Of a stretch of DNA of 64,000 bases, positions 1-6,972 are shown in pieces. This stretch comes from Cellulosimicrobium cellulans (GTDB taxonomy: Bacteria; Actinomycetota; Actinomycetes; Actinomycetales; Cellulomonadaceae): NCBI RefSeq assembly GCF_016907755.1, contig NZ_JAFBCN010000001.1, forward strand, positions 3,410,001-3,474,000, written 5' to 3'. Both the position numbers and the translations under genes were made by a program. The notes below the pieces were generated by a model. The model was given only the letters and a program-made list of their open reading frames with translations. It did not search any database and had not been told where the DNA came from. How positions within the stretch are numbered: the first letter of the stretch is position 1; every line of letters starts with the position of its first letter.

Positions 1-129
1 TCGTGGTCCTTCACAAGAGGACGGCGCACGCCGTCGGCGGAGATGTCGAGCGCATTCAACCAGACCTGGGCACGACCTGGACATCCCCGACGAACCACCT
101 GTGCGGCGCGACCGACGCCGACCGGGGGG

Positions 130-582
130 TCAGCCGTCGTAGGCCGCCCGCAGCGGTCCCAGGTCGAGCTTGACCTGCGTCATCATCACGTCGACGACGC
201 GCTGGACGCGGGCGGGGTCCGGGTCCTGCAGCATCGCGAGGAACTCCACGGGGACGACCTGCCACGACAGCCCGAACCGGTCCTTGAGCCAGCCGCACTG
301 CGACTCCTGGCCGCCGTCGGTGAGCGCTGCCCAGTACTCGTCGACCTCAGCCTGCGACTCGCACTCGACGACGAAGGACACCGCCTCGGTGAACGGGAAC
401 TGCGGGCCGCCGTTGATGGCGGCGAACCGGTGCCCCGCGAGCTCGAAGTCGGCCGACACCGCCGTGCCGTCGGGCTGGCGGAACACGTCGCCGACCGTCG
501 CGTCGGGGAAGACGCTCGCGTAGAAGGTGACGGCCTCCTCGAGGTTGCCGTCGAACCACAGGCTGGGCACGATCGCGCGCAT
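130..582 (-). CDS. VOC/PhnB-like glyoxalase-fold protein
   Basis: This 150-residue protein has the PhnB-like form of the vicinal oxygen chelate fold (also annotated as 3-demethylubiquinone-9 3-methyltransferase domain). It opens with a conserved SLWFDGNLEEAVTFY strand-helix, has AGHRFAAINGG in the middle, and ends with a QCGWLKDRFGLSWQVVP motif followed by the D-rich helix typical of the group. Such proteins are cytosolic and mostly of unknown substrate. A GGAGA ribosome-binding site lies upstream of the ATG. It stands alone, facing the same way as the Ku gene but separated from it by about 130 bases. Family assignment is firm; the reaction is not known. Confidence 0.85.
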   Translation of the reverse strand: MRAIVPSLWFDGNLEEAVTFYASVFPDATVGDVFRQPDGTAVSADFELAGHRFAAINGGPQFPFTEAVSFVVECESQAEVDEYWAALTDGGQESQCGWLKDRFGLSWQVVPVEFLAMLQDPDPARVQRVVDVMMTQVKLDLGPLRAAYDG

Positions 583-716
583 CGTCGTCTCCGTTCGTCA
601 CAGGTCTCACGGGCGGCCGGACCACCGCCCACCGGTTCCGACGGGTGCCGGAGCCCGAACTCATCGCGCGCCTCTGACCCCGCGTCGGTCGAGCCGGGTC
701 GGCAGGAACCGTCGCC

Positions 717-1727
717 CTACGCGGACGCCTTCTTGCGGGTCGTCTTGGCCGCCGTCGACTTCTCCTTCGACGTCGAGCGGCCCGTGCTCTTCTTCGCAGC
801 GGGCTTCGTGCCCTCGTCCTTCGTGCCGCCACCCTGGGCCCGGGACCCGGAGGAGCCCTTGCCCGACGACGAGGCGGCCTTGCGGCTCGAGCCGCCCTTC
901 GCGGTCGACCCGCCGGACGACCCCGACCCGCTCGTGCGGCCGCTCTTCGACGACGCGACGGACTTGCGCAGCGCCTCCATGAGGTCGATGACCTCGGCGC
1001 CCTCGCCCTCCTCAGGCTGCTCGCCGAAGGTCTCGGCGGTGTCGAGCGCGTCGCCCTGCTCGAGCTTGGCCTCGATGAGCTGGCGGAGCTGCACCTGGTA
1101 GTCGTCCTCGTACTCCTCGGGCGTGAAGTCCGCCTCGAAGCTCGCGACGAGCTGCGCGGACATGGCGAGCTCCTTGTCGGTCACCTTCGCCTCGTCGTCG
1201 AGCGAGGGGAACGCGGCCTCGCGCACCTCGTCGGCCCACAGCAGCGTCTGGAGGACGAGCATGTCGTCGCGCACGCGCATCGCGGCGAGCCGCGTGCGCT
1301 GGCGCAGCGCGAACTTCACGATCGCCGTCCGGTCGGTCTCCTCGAGCGTGCGCCGCATGAGCACGTACGCCTTGTTGGACGTGGAGTCGGGCTCGAGGTA
1401 GTAGCTGCGGTCGAGCAGGAGCGGGTCGATCTGCTCGCTCGGCACGAACTCGACGACCTCGATCTCGCGGCTGCGCTCCGCGGGGAGCGCCGAGAAGTCC
1501 TCGCCCGTGAGCACGACGGTGCGCTCGCCGTCGTCGTACGCCTTGTCGATGTGCTCGTAGGGCACGACCTCGCCGTCGATCTCGCACACGCGCCGGTAGC
1601 GGATGCGCCCGCCGTCCTTGTCGTGCACCTGGTGCAACGGCACGTCGTGGTCCTCCGTCGCGGAGTACACCTTGACGGGGACGTTGACGAGACCGAACGT
1701 GATGGCGCCCTTCCAGATGGCCCTCAT
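717..1727 (-). CDS. ku: Non-homologous end joining protein Ku
   Basis: Bacterial Ku forms a homodimeric ring that binds DNA double-strand ends and recruits LigD. The protein (336 residues) begins MRAIWKGAITFGLVNVPVKVYS, the standard Ku start, and the Ku core runs to about residue 250. The last ~85 residues are a Lys/Ser/Gly-rich, poorly structured tail, as in many actinobacterial Ku proteins, where such tails contact DNA. The open frame extends 40 codons further upstream, but that part lacks Ku similarity and would overlap the region in front of the divergent neighbour, so I chose the ATG at 1725-1727. The partner ligase LigD lies about 5 kb away on the other strand. Confidence 0.95.
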   Translation of the reverse strand: MRAIWKGAITFGLVNVPVKVYSATEDHDVPLHQVHDKDGGRIRYRRVCEIDGEVVPYEHIDKAYDDGERTVVLTGEDFSALPAERSREIEVVEFVPSEQIDPLLLDRSYYLEPDSTSNKAYVLMRRTLEETDRTAIVKFALRQRTRLAAMRVRDDMLVLQTLLWADEVREAAFPSLDDEAKVTDKELAMSAQLVASFEADFTPEEYEDDYQVQLRQLIEAKLEQGDALDTAETFGEQPEEGEGAEVIDLMEALRKSVASSKSGRTSGSGSSGGSTAKGGSSRKAASSSGKGSSGSRAQGGGTKDEGTKPAAKKSTGRSTSKEKSTAAKTTRKKASA

Positions 1728-1853
1728 CCGTCCATGGTGGCGCCCCGCGCGCCCGCCCGCGAGGGGGGCGGTGTCCGTGGTTCGCACGCGGGCGGCGTCC
1801 GCAGCGCGCCCGACGACGCCCGCCGTGTGGGTGGCCCGCGGCACCATGGTCTC

Positions 1854-2156
1854 GTGGCGGGGACGAGGTTCGAGTTCGAGGCAGAGCTGTGGCGGTGGGA
1901 GGCGCGCACCGACAGCTGGGTGTTCGCCGCGCTGCCGGAGGACGTGAGCGACGAGATCGCGGAGCTGCCGCTCCCGCCCGCGGGGTTCGGCTCCGTCAAG
2001 GTCGAGGTGACGCTCGGGGCGCAGCGCTGGTCGACGTCGGTGTTCCCCGACGCGGGGCGCAGGACGTTCGTCGTGCCCATCAAGGCCGCGGTGCGCCGCG
2101 CCGAGGGCGTCGACGTCGGCGACCGGGTGACGATCGGCGTCGAGACCCTGATCTGA
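1854..2156 (+). CDS. DUF1905 domain protein
   Basis: This is a 100-residue protein of the DUF1905 family, a small beta-barrel-like domain. It shows the family pattern F-E-AELW at the start, PLPPAGFGSVKVEVTLG in the middle and the closing segment VDVGDRVTIGVE. The function of the family is unknown. The start was placed at the GTG at 1854, which gives the usual family length; the frame stays open far upstream only because of the high GC content. It is divergent from ku, with about 126 bases between the start codons, so the two could share a regulatory region. Confidence 0.75.
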   Translation: MAGTRFEFEAELWRWEARTDSWVFAALPEDVSDEIAELPLPPAGFGSVKVEVTLGAQRWSTSVFPDAGRRTFVVPIKAAVRRAEGVDVGDRVTIGVETLI

Positions 2157-2162
2157 CGGGCG

Positions 2163-2831
2163 TCAGCCGAGCAGGCCGACGTGCAGCGCGCGCAGGACCG
2201 CGCGCGTGCGGTCGCGCGTCCCCAGCTTGAGCAGCACGGTCGACACGTGGTTCTTCACGGTCCCCTCGGCCAGGAAGAGCGCGTGCGCGATCTCGCGGTT
2301 GGAGAACCCCGCCGCGACGAGACGGAGCACCTCGAGCTCGCGGTCGGTCAGCTCCTGCACCGGGCCGGCGCCGTCGTCCAGGTCGTCGGCGGGGGCGGTC
2401 CCGGCCCGCACCGCTCGTAGGAGGCGGTCGGTGATCGACGGCTGCACGAGCGTGCCGCCGGAGGCGAGCGTGCAGACCGCGCCGGTGAGCTGCTCGAGCG
2501 TCACGTCCTTGAGCAGGTACCCCCGGGCTCCCGCCCGCAGAGCGCGGAACACGAGCGCGTCGTCGTCGAAGGTCGTGAGCACGAGCACGGGGACGTCGTA
2601 CCCGCTCTCGCTCATCGCCTCGAGCGCCCAGATCCCGTCGTGGCGCGGCATGCGCAGGTCGAGCAGGACGACGTCGGGCTCGTGCTCGCGCACGGCCGCG
2701 AGCGCCGCCATCCCGTCCTCGGCCTCGGCGACGACGTCGATGTCCGGCGCGAGGTCGAGGAGGCTGCGGATCCCCTGCCGCACGAGGGTCTGGTCGTCGA
2801 CGAGCAGGACGCGCACCACGGCGTCGCTCAT
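2163..2831 (-). CDS. NarL/LuxR-family response regulator
   Basis: This 222-residue response regulator has an N-terminal receiver domain with the acidic pair in VDDQ (residues 12-13), the phospho-acceptor Asp58 in VVLLDLRMP and the conserved Lys in LLKDV. The C-terminal LuxR helix-turn-helix is at about residues 155-215 (LTDRELEVLRLVAAG, then the recognition helix around EGTVKNHVSTVLLKL). It overlaps the upstream histidine kinase by 4 bases, so the two form one operon and a cognate pair. The divergent ABC exporter next to it is the probable target; this is inferred from the common arrangement in actinobacteria. Confidence 0.93.
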   Translation of the reverse strand: MSDAVVRVLLVDDQTLVRQGIRSLLDLAPDIDVVAEAEDGMAALAAVREHEPDVVLLDLRMPRHDGIWALEAMSESGYDVPVLVLTTFDDDALVFRALRAGARGYLLKDVTLEQLTGAVCTLASGGTLVQPSITDRLLRAVRAGTAPADDLDDGAGPVQELTDRELEVLRLVAAGFSNREIAHALFLAEGTVKNHVSTVLLKLGTRDRTRAVLRALHVGLLG

Positions 2832-4024
2832 GCTCCGGCCACGGTCGTGCCGACGGGACCGGTTCCGCGCGGGACCGCTCGAGCCTCGGCGTCGCGGTTC
2901 TCGGCGAGGGCGGCCCGGCGCTCGGGGGCGAGCTCGACCTCGACCCGGAACCCGTTCCGCCCGTCGAGGCGGACGGTCCCGCCGGCGGCCCGGACCCGCT
3001 CCTCGATCCCCCGCAGCCCGTTGCCGGGCACCACGCGGGCGGCGCCCCAGCCGTCGTCCTGCGCGACGAGCCGCACCCGCCCCTCCTCGGTGGTGACGGT
3101 GACGTCGAGCACGGTCGCCTCGGCGTGCCGGATCGCGTTGGTCAGCGCCTCCTGGACCACGCGCACGAGCACGACCGTCTGGTCCTCGTCGACCATGACG
3201 TCGTCGGCGACGGCGACCCGAACGCGCGGCACGGACACCCGCTCGACGAGCGAGCCGAGCGAGTCCTCCAGGCTGGGTGCCTGTCGCCGCAGCTCTCCGA
3301 CCGTGGCGCGCACGTCGCCGAGCAGCTCACGGGCGACGCCCTTGGCGCGCAGCACGTGCTCGCGCGCCTGGCCCCCGTCCTGGTGGCTCGCCGTCTCGAG
3401 CTCGAGCGCGAGGACGGTGAGCTGGTGGCCGAGGACGTCGTGCAGCTCGCGCGCGATCCGCAGGCGCTCGTCGGAGCGCGTCGACTCGTCCCGCAGCACG
3501 GCCGCCGCTCGCAGCTCGACGTGCGCGACGGCGAGCTGCTCGCGCATGCGCCGCTCGCGCTGGAGGGCGAGCGTCGAGCCGACGCTCGCGACCTGGAGCA
3601 GCAGGTAGATCATCGCGGTGAGCACGGCGTCGGTCGCGGAGCCGCGCAGCCCGACGGCAGCACCGGCTACCACGACGTTCACCGCGACGACGACCGCGAC
3701 GGCGGGGACGGGGACCACGTACACGCTCAACGCCGCGACGACGACGAGCAGGATCGGGAGCCAGCCCGCGCCGGGGGCGGTGAGCACGAGCGTCGCGACG
3801 AGGACGACCTGCGCGCCGAGCAACGTGTATGCCCGGGGCGTCCCGAACCCCGCCCTGAGGACGATCCCGACGGTGACCAGGACGAAGGCCGCGAAGACGC
3901 CGAGCCAGGCGCCCACGGGCAGGGTCACGGCCTCGGCCGCGGCGATCGGGACGAGCGCCCCGATGCCGAGGATCACGACGAGCATCGCGATGCCCGCCCA
4001 CACCTCCGGGTCGGTCCGTCGCAT
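2828..4024 (-). CDS. Two-component sensor histidine kinase (HisKA_3 type)
   Basis: This is a 398-residue membrane kinase. About five or six hydrophobic segments cover residues 10-155 with almost no extracellular loop, so the signal is probably sensed in or at the membrane. The HisKA_3 dimerisation helix carries the phospho-acceptor His195 in RELHDVLGHQ. The ATPase domain shows EALTNAIRHAEA (N box) and a glycine box near GNGLRGIEERV. A TAGGGT hexamer lies six bases before the ATG (complement of 4031-4036), suggesting a leaderless transcript. The signal is unknown. Confidence 0.92.
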   Translation of the reverse strand: MRRTDPEVWAGIAMLVVILGIGALVPIAAAEAVTLPVGAWLGVFAAFVLVTVGIVLRAGFGTPRAYTLLGAQVVLVATLVLTAPGAGWLPILLVVVAALSVYVVPVPAVAVVVAVNVVVAGAAVGLRGSATDAVLTAMIYLLLQVASVGSTLALQRERRMREQLAVAHVELRAAAVLRDESTRSDERLRIARELHDVLGHQLTVLALELETASHQDGGQAREHVLRAKGVARELLGDVRATVGELRRQAPSLEDSLGSLVERVSVPRVRVAVADDVMVDEDQTVVLVRVVQEALTNAIRHAEATVLDVTVTTEEGRVRLVAQDDGWGAARVVPGNGLRGIEERVRAAGGTVRLDGRNGFRVEVELAPERRAALAENRDAEARAVPRGTGPVGTTVAGA

Positions 4025-4122
4025 CCCCCCACCCTACGGATCCCCCGGCCGGGTGCGACGTGCCGGAAGTCATGGCCGGGGTCGGTGACGACCGGCACGC
4101 GCGCTGCGGTCCGACCGGTCCC

Positions 4123-4128
4123 TAGCGT
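4123..4128 (+). promoter_or_regulatory. Probable -10 element of the ABC exporter operon
   Basis: TAGCGT fits the actinobacterial -10 pattern TANNNT. It sits about 70 bases before the exporter ATG at 4197, which has its own AGGAAGG ribosome-binding site. No convincing -35 is visible. The divergent kinase promoter is about 90 bases away, so a shared operator for the response regulator is likely in between. Confidence 0.4.
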
Positions 4129-4196
4129 CGGAGGAGGCCCCGGGCAGGACCCGCCCGACCGGTCGAAGGACGCCGCGGACGAGCAGGAAGGGCGAC

Positions 4197-5168
4197 ATGG
4201 ACGCCGTCGACGCACGGAACCTCACGAAGCACTACCGCCGCAGGGGCGGGACCACGACGGCGGTGGACGACGTCAGCCTCGTCGCCGTCGAGGGCGAGGT
4301 CCTGGGGATCCTCGGGCCCAACGGTGCGGGCAAGACGACGACGGTCGAGATGGTCGCGGGCGTGCGCCGTCCCGACCACGGGTCCGTGCGGGTGCTCGGC
4401 CTCGACCCGTTCACCGACCGTGCCGCGGTGCGCCAGGTGCTGGGGGTGCAGCTCCAGTCGGGGTTCCTGCACGGCGCGCTGACGGTGCGCGAGCTCGCGC
4501 ACCTCTACCGCACGTTCTACGGGGCGGGCCGCGACCCGGACGAGCTGGTCGCGACGCTGGGCCTCGAGGAGCAGCGCGACGTGCGCTACGAGCGACTCTC
4601 GGGGGGCCAGCAGCAGCGGGTCGCGATCGTCCTCGCGCTCGTCGGGGACCCGCGCGTCGTGATCCTCGACGAGCTCACGACCGGGCTCGACCCGCAGGCG
4701 CGCCGTCAGGTCTGGAGCGTCGTCGAGGACCTGCGGGACGGCGGCGCGACCGTGCTCCTCGTCTCGCACCTCATGGAGGAGGTCGAGCGCCTGTGCGACC
4801 GCGTGACCCTGATCGAGAGCGGTCGCGTCGTCGCGCACGACACCCCGGCCGGGCTGGTCGCGGGTGCCGGGCTGGACCAGCGCGTGCGGTTCCGCGTCGC
4901 GCAGCCCCTCGCGCCCGCGCTCCTGGACCGCGTCCCCGGCGTGGACGCGGTGGCGGTCCGCGGGGAGCAGGTCGTGGTGACCGGGCACGGCGACCTGCTC
5001 CAGGAGGTGAGCACCGCGCTCGTGCGGGCCGGCGTCGTCGCGACCGAGACTCGGCTGGAGCGCGCGACGCTCGACGACGCGTTCCTCGCCCTGACCGGAC
5101 GCCCGCTGACCGACGTCTCACCGGGCGAGCACCGCGGGACGACCACCCCGACCGAGGAGGCCGCATGA
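4197..5168 (+). CDS. ABC exporter ATP-binding protein, DrrA-like
   Basis: This 323-residue nucleotide-binding subunit belongs to the daunorubicin-resistance (DrrA) class of ABC-2 exporters. Walker A (GPNGAGKTT) is at residues 40-48, the signature is LSGGQQQRV, Walker B is VVILDELTTGLDP and the switch His is in LLVSHLMEE. A C-terminal domain of about 100 residues with the usual D-D-AFL-LTGR ending follows. It overlaps the permease gene by 4 bases. Its place beside a two-component system fits a stress or drug detoxification exporter induced by that system. The substrate cannot be read from sequence. Confidence 0.92.
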   Translation: MDAVDARNLTKHYRRRGGTTTAVDDVSLVAVEGEVLGILGPNGAGKTTTVEMVAGVRRPDHGSVRVLGLDPFTDRAAVRQVLGVQLQSGFLHGALTVRELAHLYRTFYGAGRDPDELVATLGLEEQRDVRYERLSGGQQQRVAIVLALVGDPRVVILDELTTGLDPQARRQVWSVVEDLRDGGATVLLVSHLMEEVERLCDRVTLIESGRVVAHDTPAGLVAGAGLDQRVRFRVAQPLAPALLDRVPGVDAVAVRGEQVVVTGHGDLLQEVSTALVRAGVVATETRLERATLDDAFLALTGRPLTDVSPGEHRGTTTPTEEAA

Positions 5169-5971
5169 CCACCACCGTCCCCGCCGTCACGACGCCGTCC
5201 GGGCAGCGCGTCCGCACCCGGCCCGGTCCGCGCGCGTGGGTCGCGCTGGTCGGCGCCGAGGCGCGGATGGTCGTGCGCGACACCGCCGGGCTCGTCATGC
5301 CGTTCGGCATGCCCGTGCTCATCCTCGTCATGTACGGGATCAGCGACGCCACGACGATGGTCCTGCCGGGATCCGGGGGCCGGACCGCTTTCGACGTCTT
5401 CGTGGTGCCGGTCGTGCTCGCGATCGTCGTCGGGATCATCGGTGTCGTCAACATGCCGAGCTTCCTGGCGTACTACCGGCGGTCTGGCGTCCTCAAGCGG
5501 CTGTCCGTCACGCCCGCGTCGCCCGCGATGGTGCTCGTCGCGCAGGTCGTGGTGAGCCTCGCCCAGACCGCCGGGGGCGTCGCGCTCGCGCTCGTCGTCG
5601 CGACGGTCGCGTTCGACGCGCGGCTCCCCGCGTCCCCGGGGGCCGCGCTCGGCGTGCTCGCGCTGGCGTCGGCGGCGATGTACGCGGTCGGGATGCTGGT
5701 GGCCGCCGTCGCGCCGACCCCCAACGCCGCGCTCGCGCTCGGTCTCGTCGCGTTCTTCGCGTTCGGGGCGACCGGGGGCATGTTCGGCGACGTGTCGAAC
5801 CTCCCCGAGCCGGTGGCACGGCTCGGGGAGATGCTGCCCTTCGGCGCCGCGGTGCAGGCGCTCGGCGACGCGTGGGCGGGGCAGCCCGTGGAGCCGGCGC
5901 ACCTCGTCGCGCTCGCCGGTGCGGTCGTCGTCGGCACCGCCGGCGCGGCGCGCTGGTTCCGCTGGACCTGA
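5165..5971 (+). CDS. ABC-2 type exporter permease
   Basis: This is a 268-residue integral membrane protein of the ABC-2 permease family. It has about six hydrophobic segments, beginning near VMPFGMPVLILVMYG, and a conserved cytoplasmic loop (YRRSGVLKRLSVTP) that matches the family motif between TM2 and TM3. The segment FFAFGATGGMFGDVSNLPE followed by a hydrophobic stretch near LPFGAAVQALGDAW is also typical. The start ATG overlaps the stop of the ATPase gene (ATGA), so the two are co-translated. The frame is open for 2 kb upstream, but that part is only the shadow of other genes. Confidence 0.9.
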   Translation: MTTTVPAVTTPSGQRVRTRPGPRAWVALVGAEARMVVRDTAGLVMPFGMPVLILVMYGISDATTMVLPGSGGRTAFDVFVVPVVLAIVVGIIGVVNMPSFLAYYRRSGVLKRLSVTPASPAMVLVAQVVVSLAQTAGGVALALVVATVAFDARLPASPGAALGVLALASAAMYAVGMLVAAVAPTPNAALALGLVAFFAFGATGGMFGDVSNLPEPVARLGEMLPFGAAVQALGDAWAGQPVEPAHLVALAGAVVVGTAGAARWFRWT

Positions 5972-6017
5972 CCGCTCCGCCGACGGCCGACGCCGCCTGC
6001 CCTCGTGCCGGGTGGCG

Positions 6018-6791
6018 TCAGCCGTCGTGGCGGCGCTCGTGGAACGCCTCGTCGGCGACCTGCACCGTGCGCATGAAGTTCTCGACCATCTCGCGCGGCG
6101 ACACGAGCGCGTCCGCCGTCTCGGCGGGCTCCGCCTCCCCGTCGAGCTCGCGGACCTCGTCGTGGATGCGTTCCATGGTCGTGTCGAGGGTCGCCGCGAC
6201 GTCGGCCGCGAGCTTGAGGGCGTCGGTGAGGTGCTGGGGCACGTCGCGCTCGTACTTGTAGTAGATCTTGTGCTCGAGGCTGGCCCAGAAGTCCATGGCG
6301 ATGGTGCGGAGCTGGATCTCCACGACGACGTCCTCGACCCGGTCCGAGAGGAAGACCGGCACCTGGACGATGAGGTGCAGGCTCTTGTAACCGTTGCCCT
6401 TGGGGTGCGCGATGTAGTCGCGCTCCTCGAGCACGGTGAGGTCGCGCTGACCGACGAGCATGTCGCGCACCCGGTAGATGTCGGAGACGAAGCTGCACGT
6501 CACGCGCACGCCCGCGACGTCGAACATGTTCTCCTGCACGCCCTCCGGGGTGAGCGGGATCCCCTTGCGCTGCGCCTTGGCGAAGATCGAGTCGATCGAC
6601 TTCAGGCGCGAGCCCAGGTGCTCGATCGGGTTGTAGTCATGGATGTGCCGGAACTCGTCGCGCAGGACGGTGATCTTGGTCATCACCTCGTCGATGCCGA
6701 ACTTGTACGTCATCATCAGCCGGCGGAACTCGCGCACCCGCGGACGGATCTCCCCGGTGGGCGGGACGTCGTCGGTCGTCAGGTGGGTCAC
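6018..6791 (-). CDS. Small alarmone synthetase, RelA/SpoT domain
   Basis: This 257-residue protein consists of a RelA/SpoT nucleotidyltransferase domain with short flanking helices. It lacks the HD hydrolase, TGS and ACT domains of long Rel proteins. Visible motifs are the substrate-binding DVAGVRVTC, the conserved HPKGNGYKSLHLIV and VEIQLRTIAMDFWASLEHK with its catalytic-fold glutamate. Proteins of this RelQ/YjbM type make (p)ppGpp from ATP and GDP or GTP. The start is a GTG with a GAGAGGA ribosome-binding site. It sits alone, convergent to the ABC permease and divergent from ligD. Confidence 0.92.
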   Translation of the reverse strand: MTHLTTDDVPPTGEIRPRVREFRRLMMTYKFGIDEVMTKITVLRDEFRHIHDYNPIEHLGSRLKSIDSIFAKAQRKGIPLTPEGVQENMFDVAGVRVTCSFVSDIYRVRDMLVGQRDLTVLEERDYIAHPKGNGYKSLHLIVQVPVFLSDRVEDVVVEIQLRTIAMDFWASLEHKIYYKYERDVPQHLTDALKLAADVAATLDTTMERIHDEVRELDGEAEPAETADALVSPREMVENFMRTVQVADEAFHERRHDG

Positions 6792-6972
6792 GGTGGTCCT
6801 CTCGGTGCAGCGTCGTCCCGGCGGTCTCCCCCGGTGGTCGGTCCGCCTCCTCCAGTGTGCACGGTCGGGGGCGCCAGGAAGTTCCCGCTGCGGCCCGAGT
6901 GCAGGGTCCTAGGTCCCTGCGCCGGGTCCCGTCCGGCGGGCGGCGCGGACCCGTGCGCGCCACGATGGGCCC

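Noticed and set aside
1-129. A gene fragment at the left edge
   Set aside because: Open frames here have no recognisable protein and no ribosome-binding site, so I leave the stretch unannotated.
1728-1847. N-terminal extension of Ku by 40 codons
   Set aside because: The family start MRAIWKG is at 1727 and the extension is low complexity.
3125-5164. Upstream part of the long frame that ends in the ABC permease
   Set aside because: It runs antisense to the kinase and out of frame through the ATPase gene; permease similarity begins at 5165.
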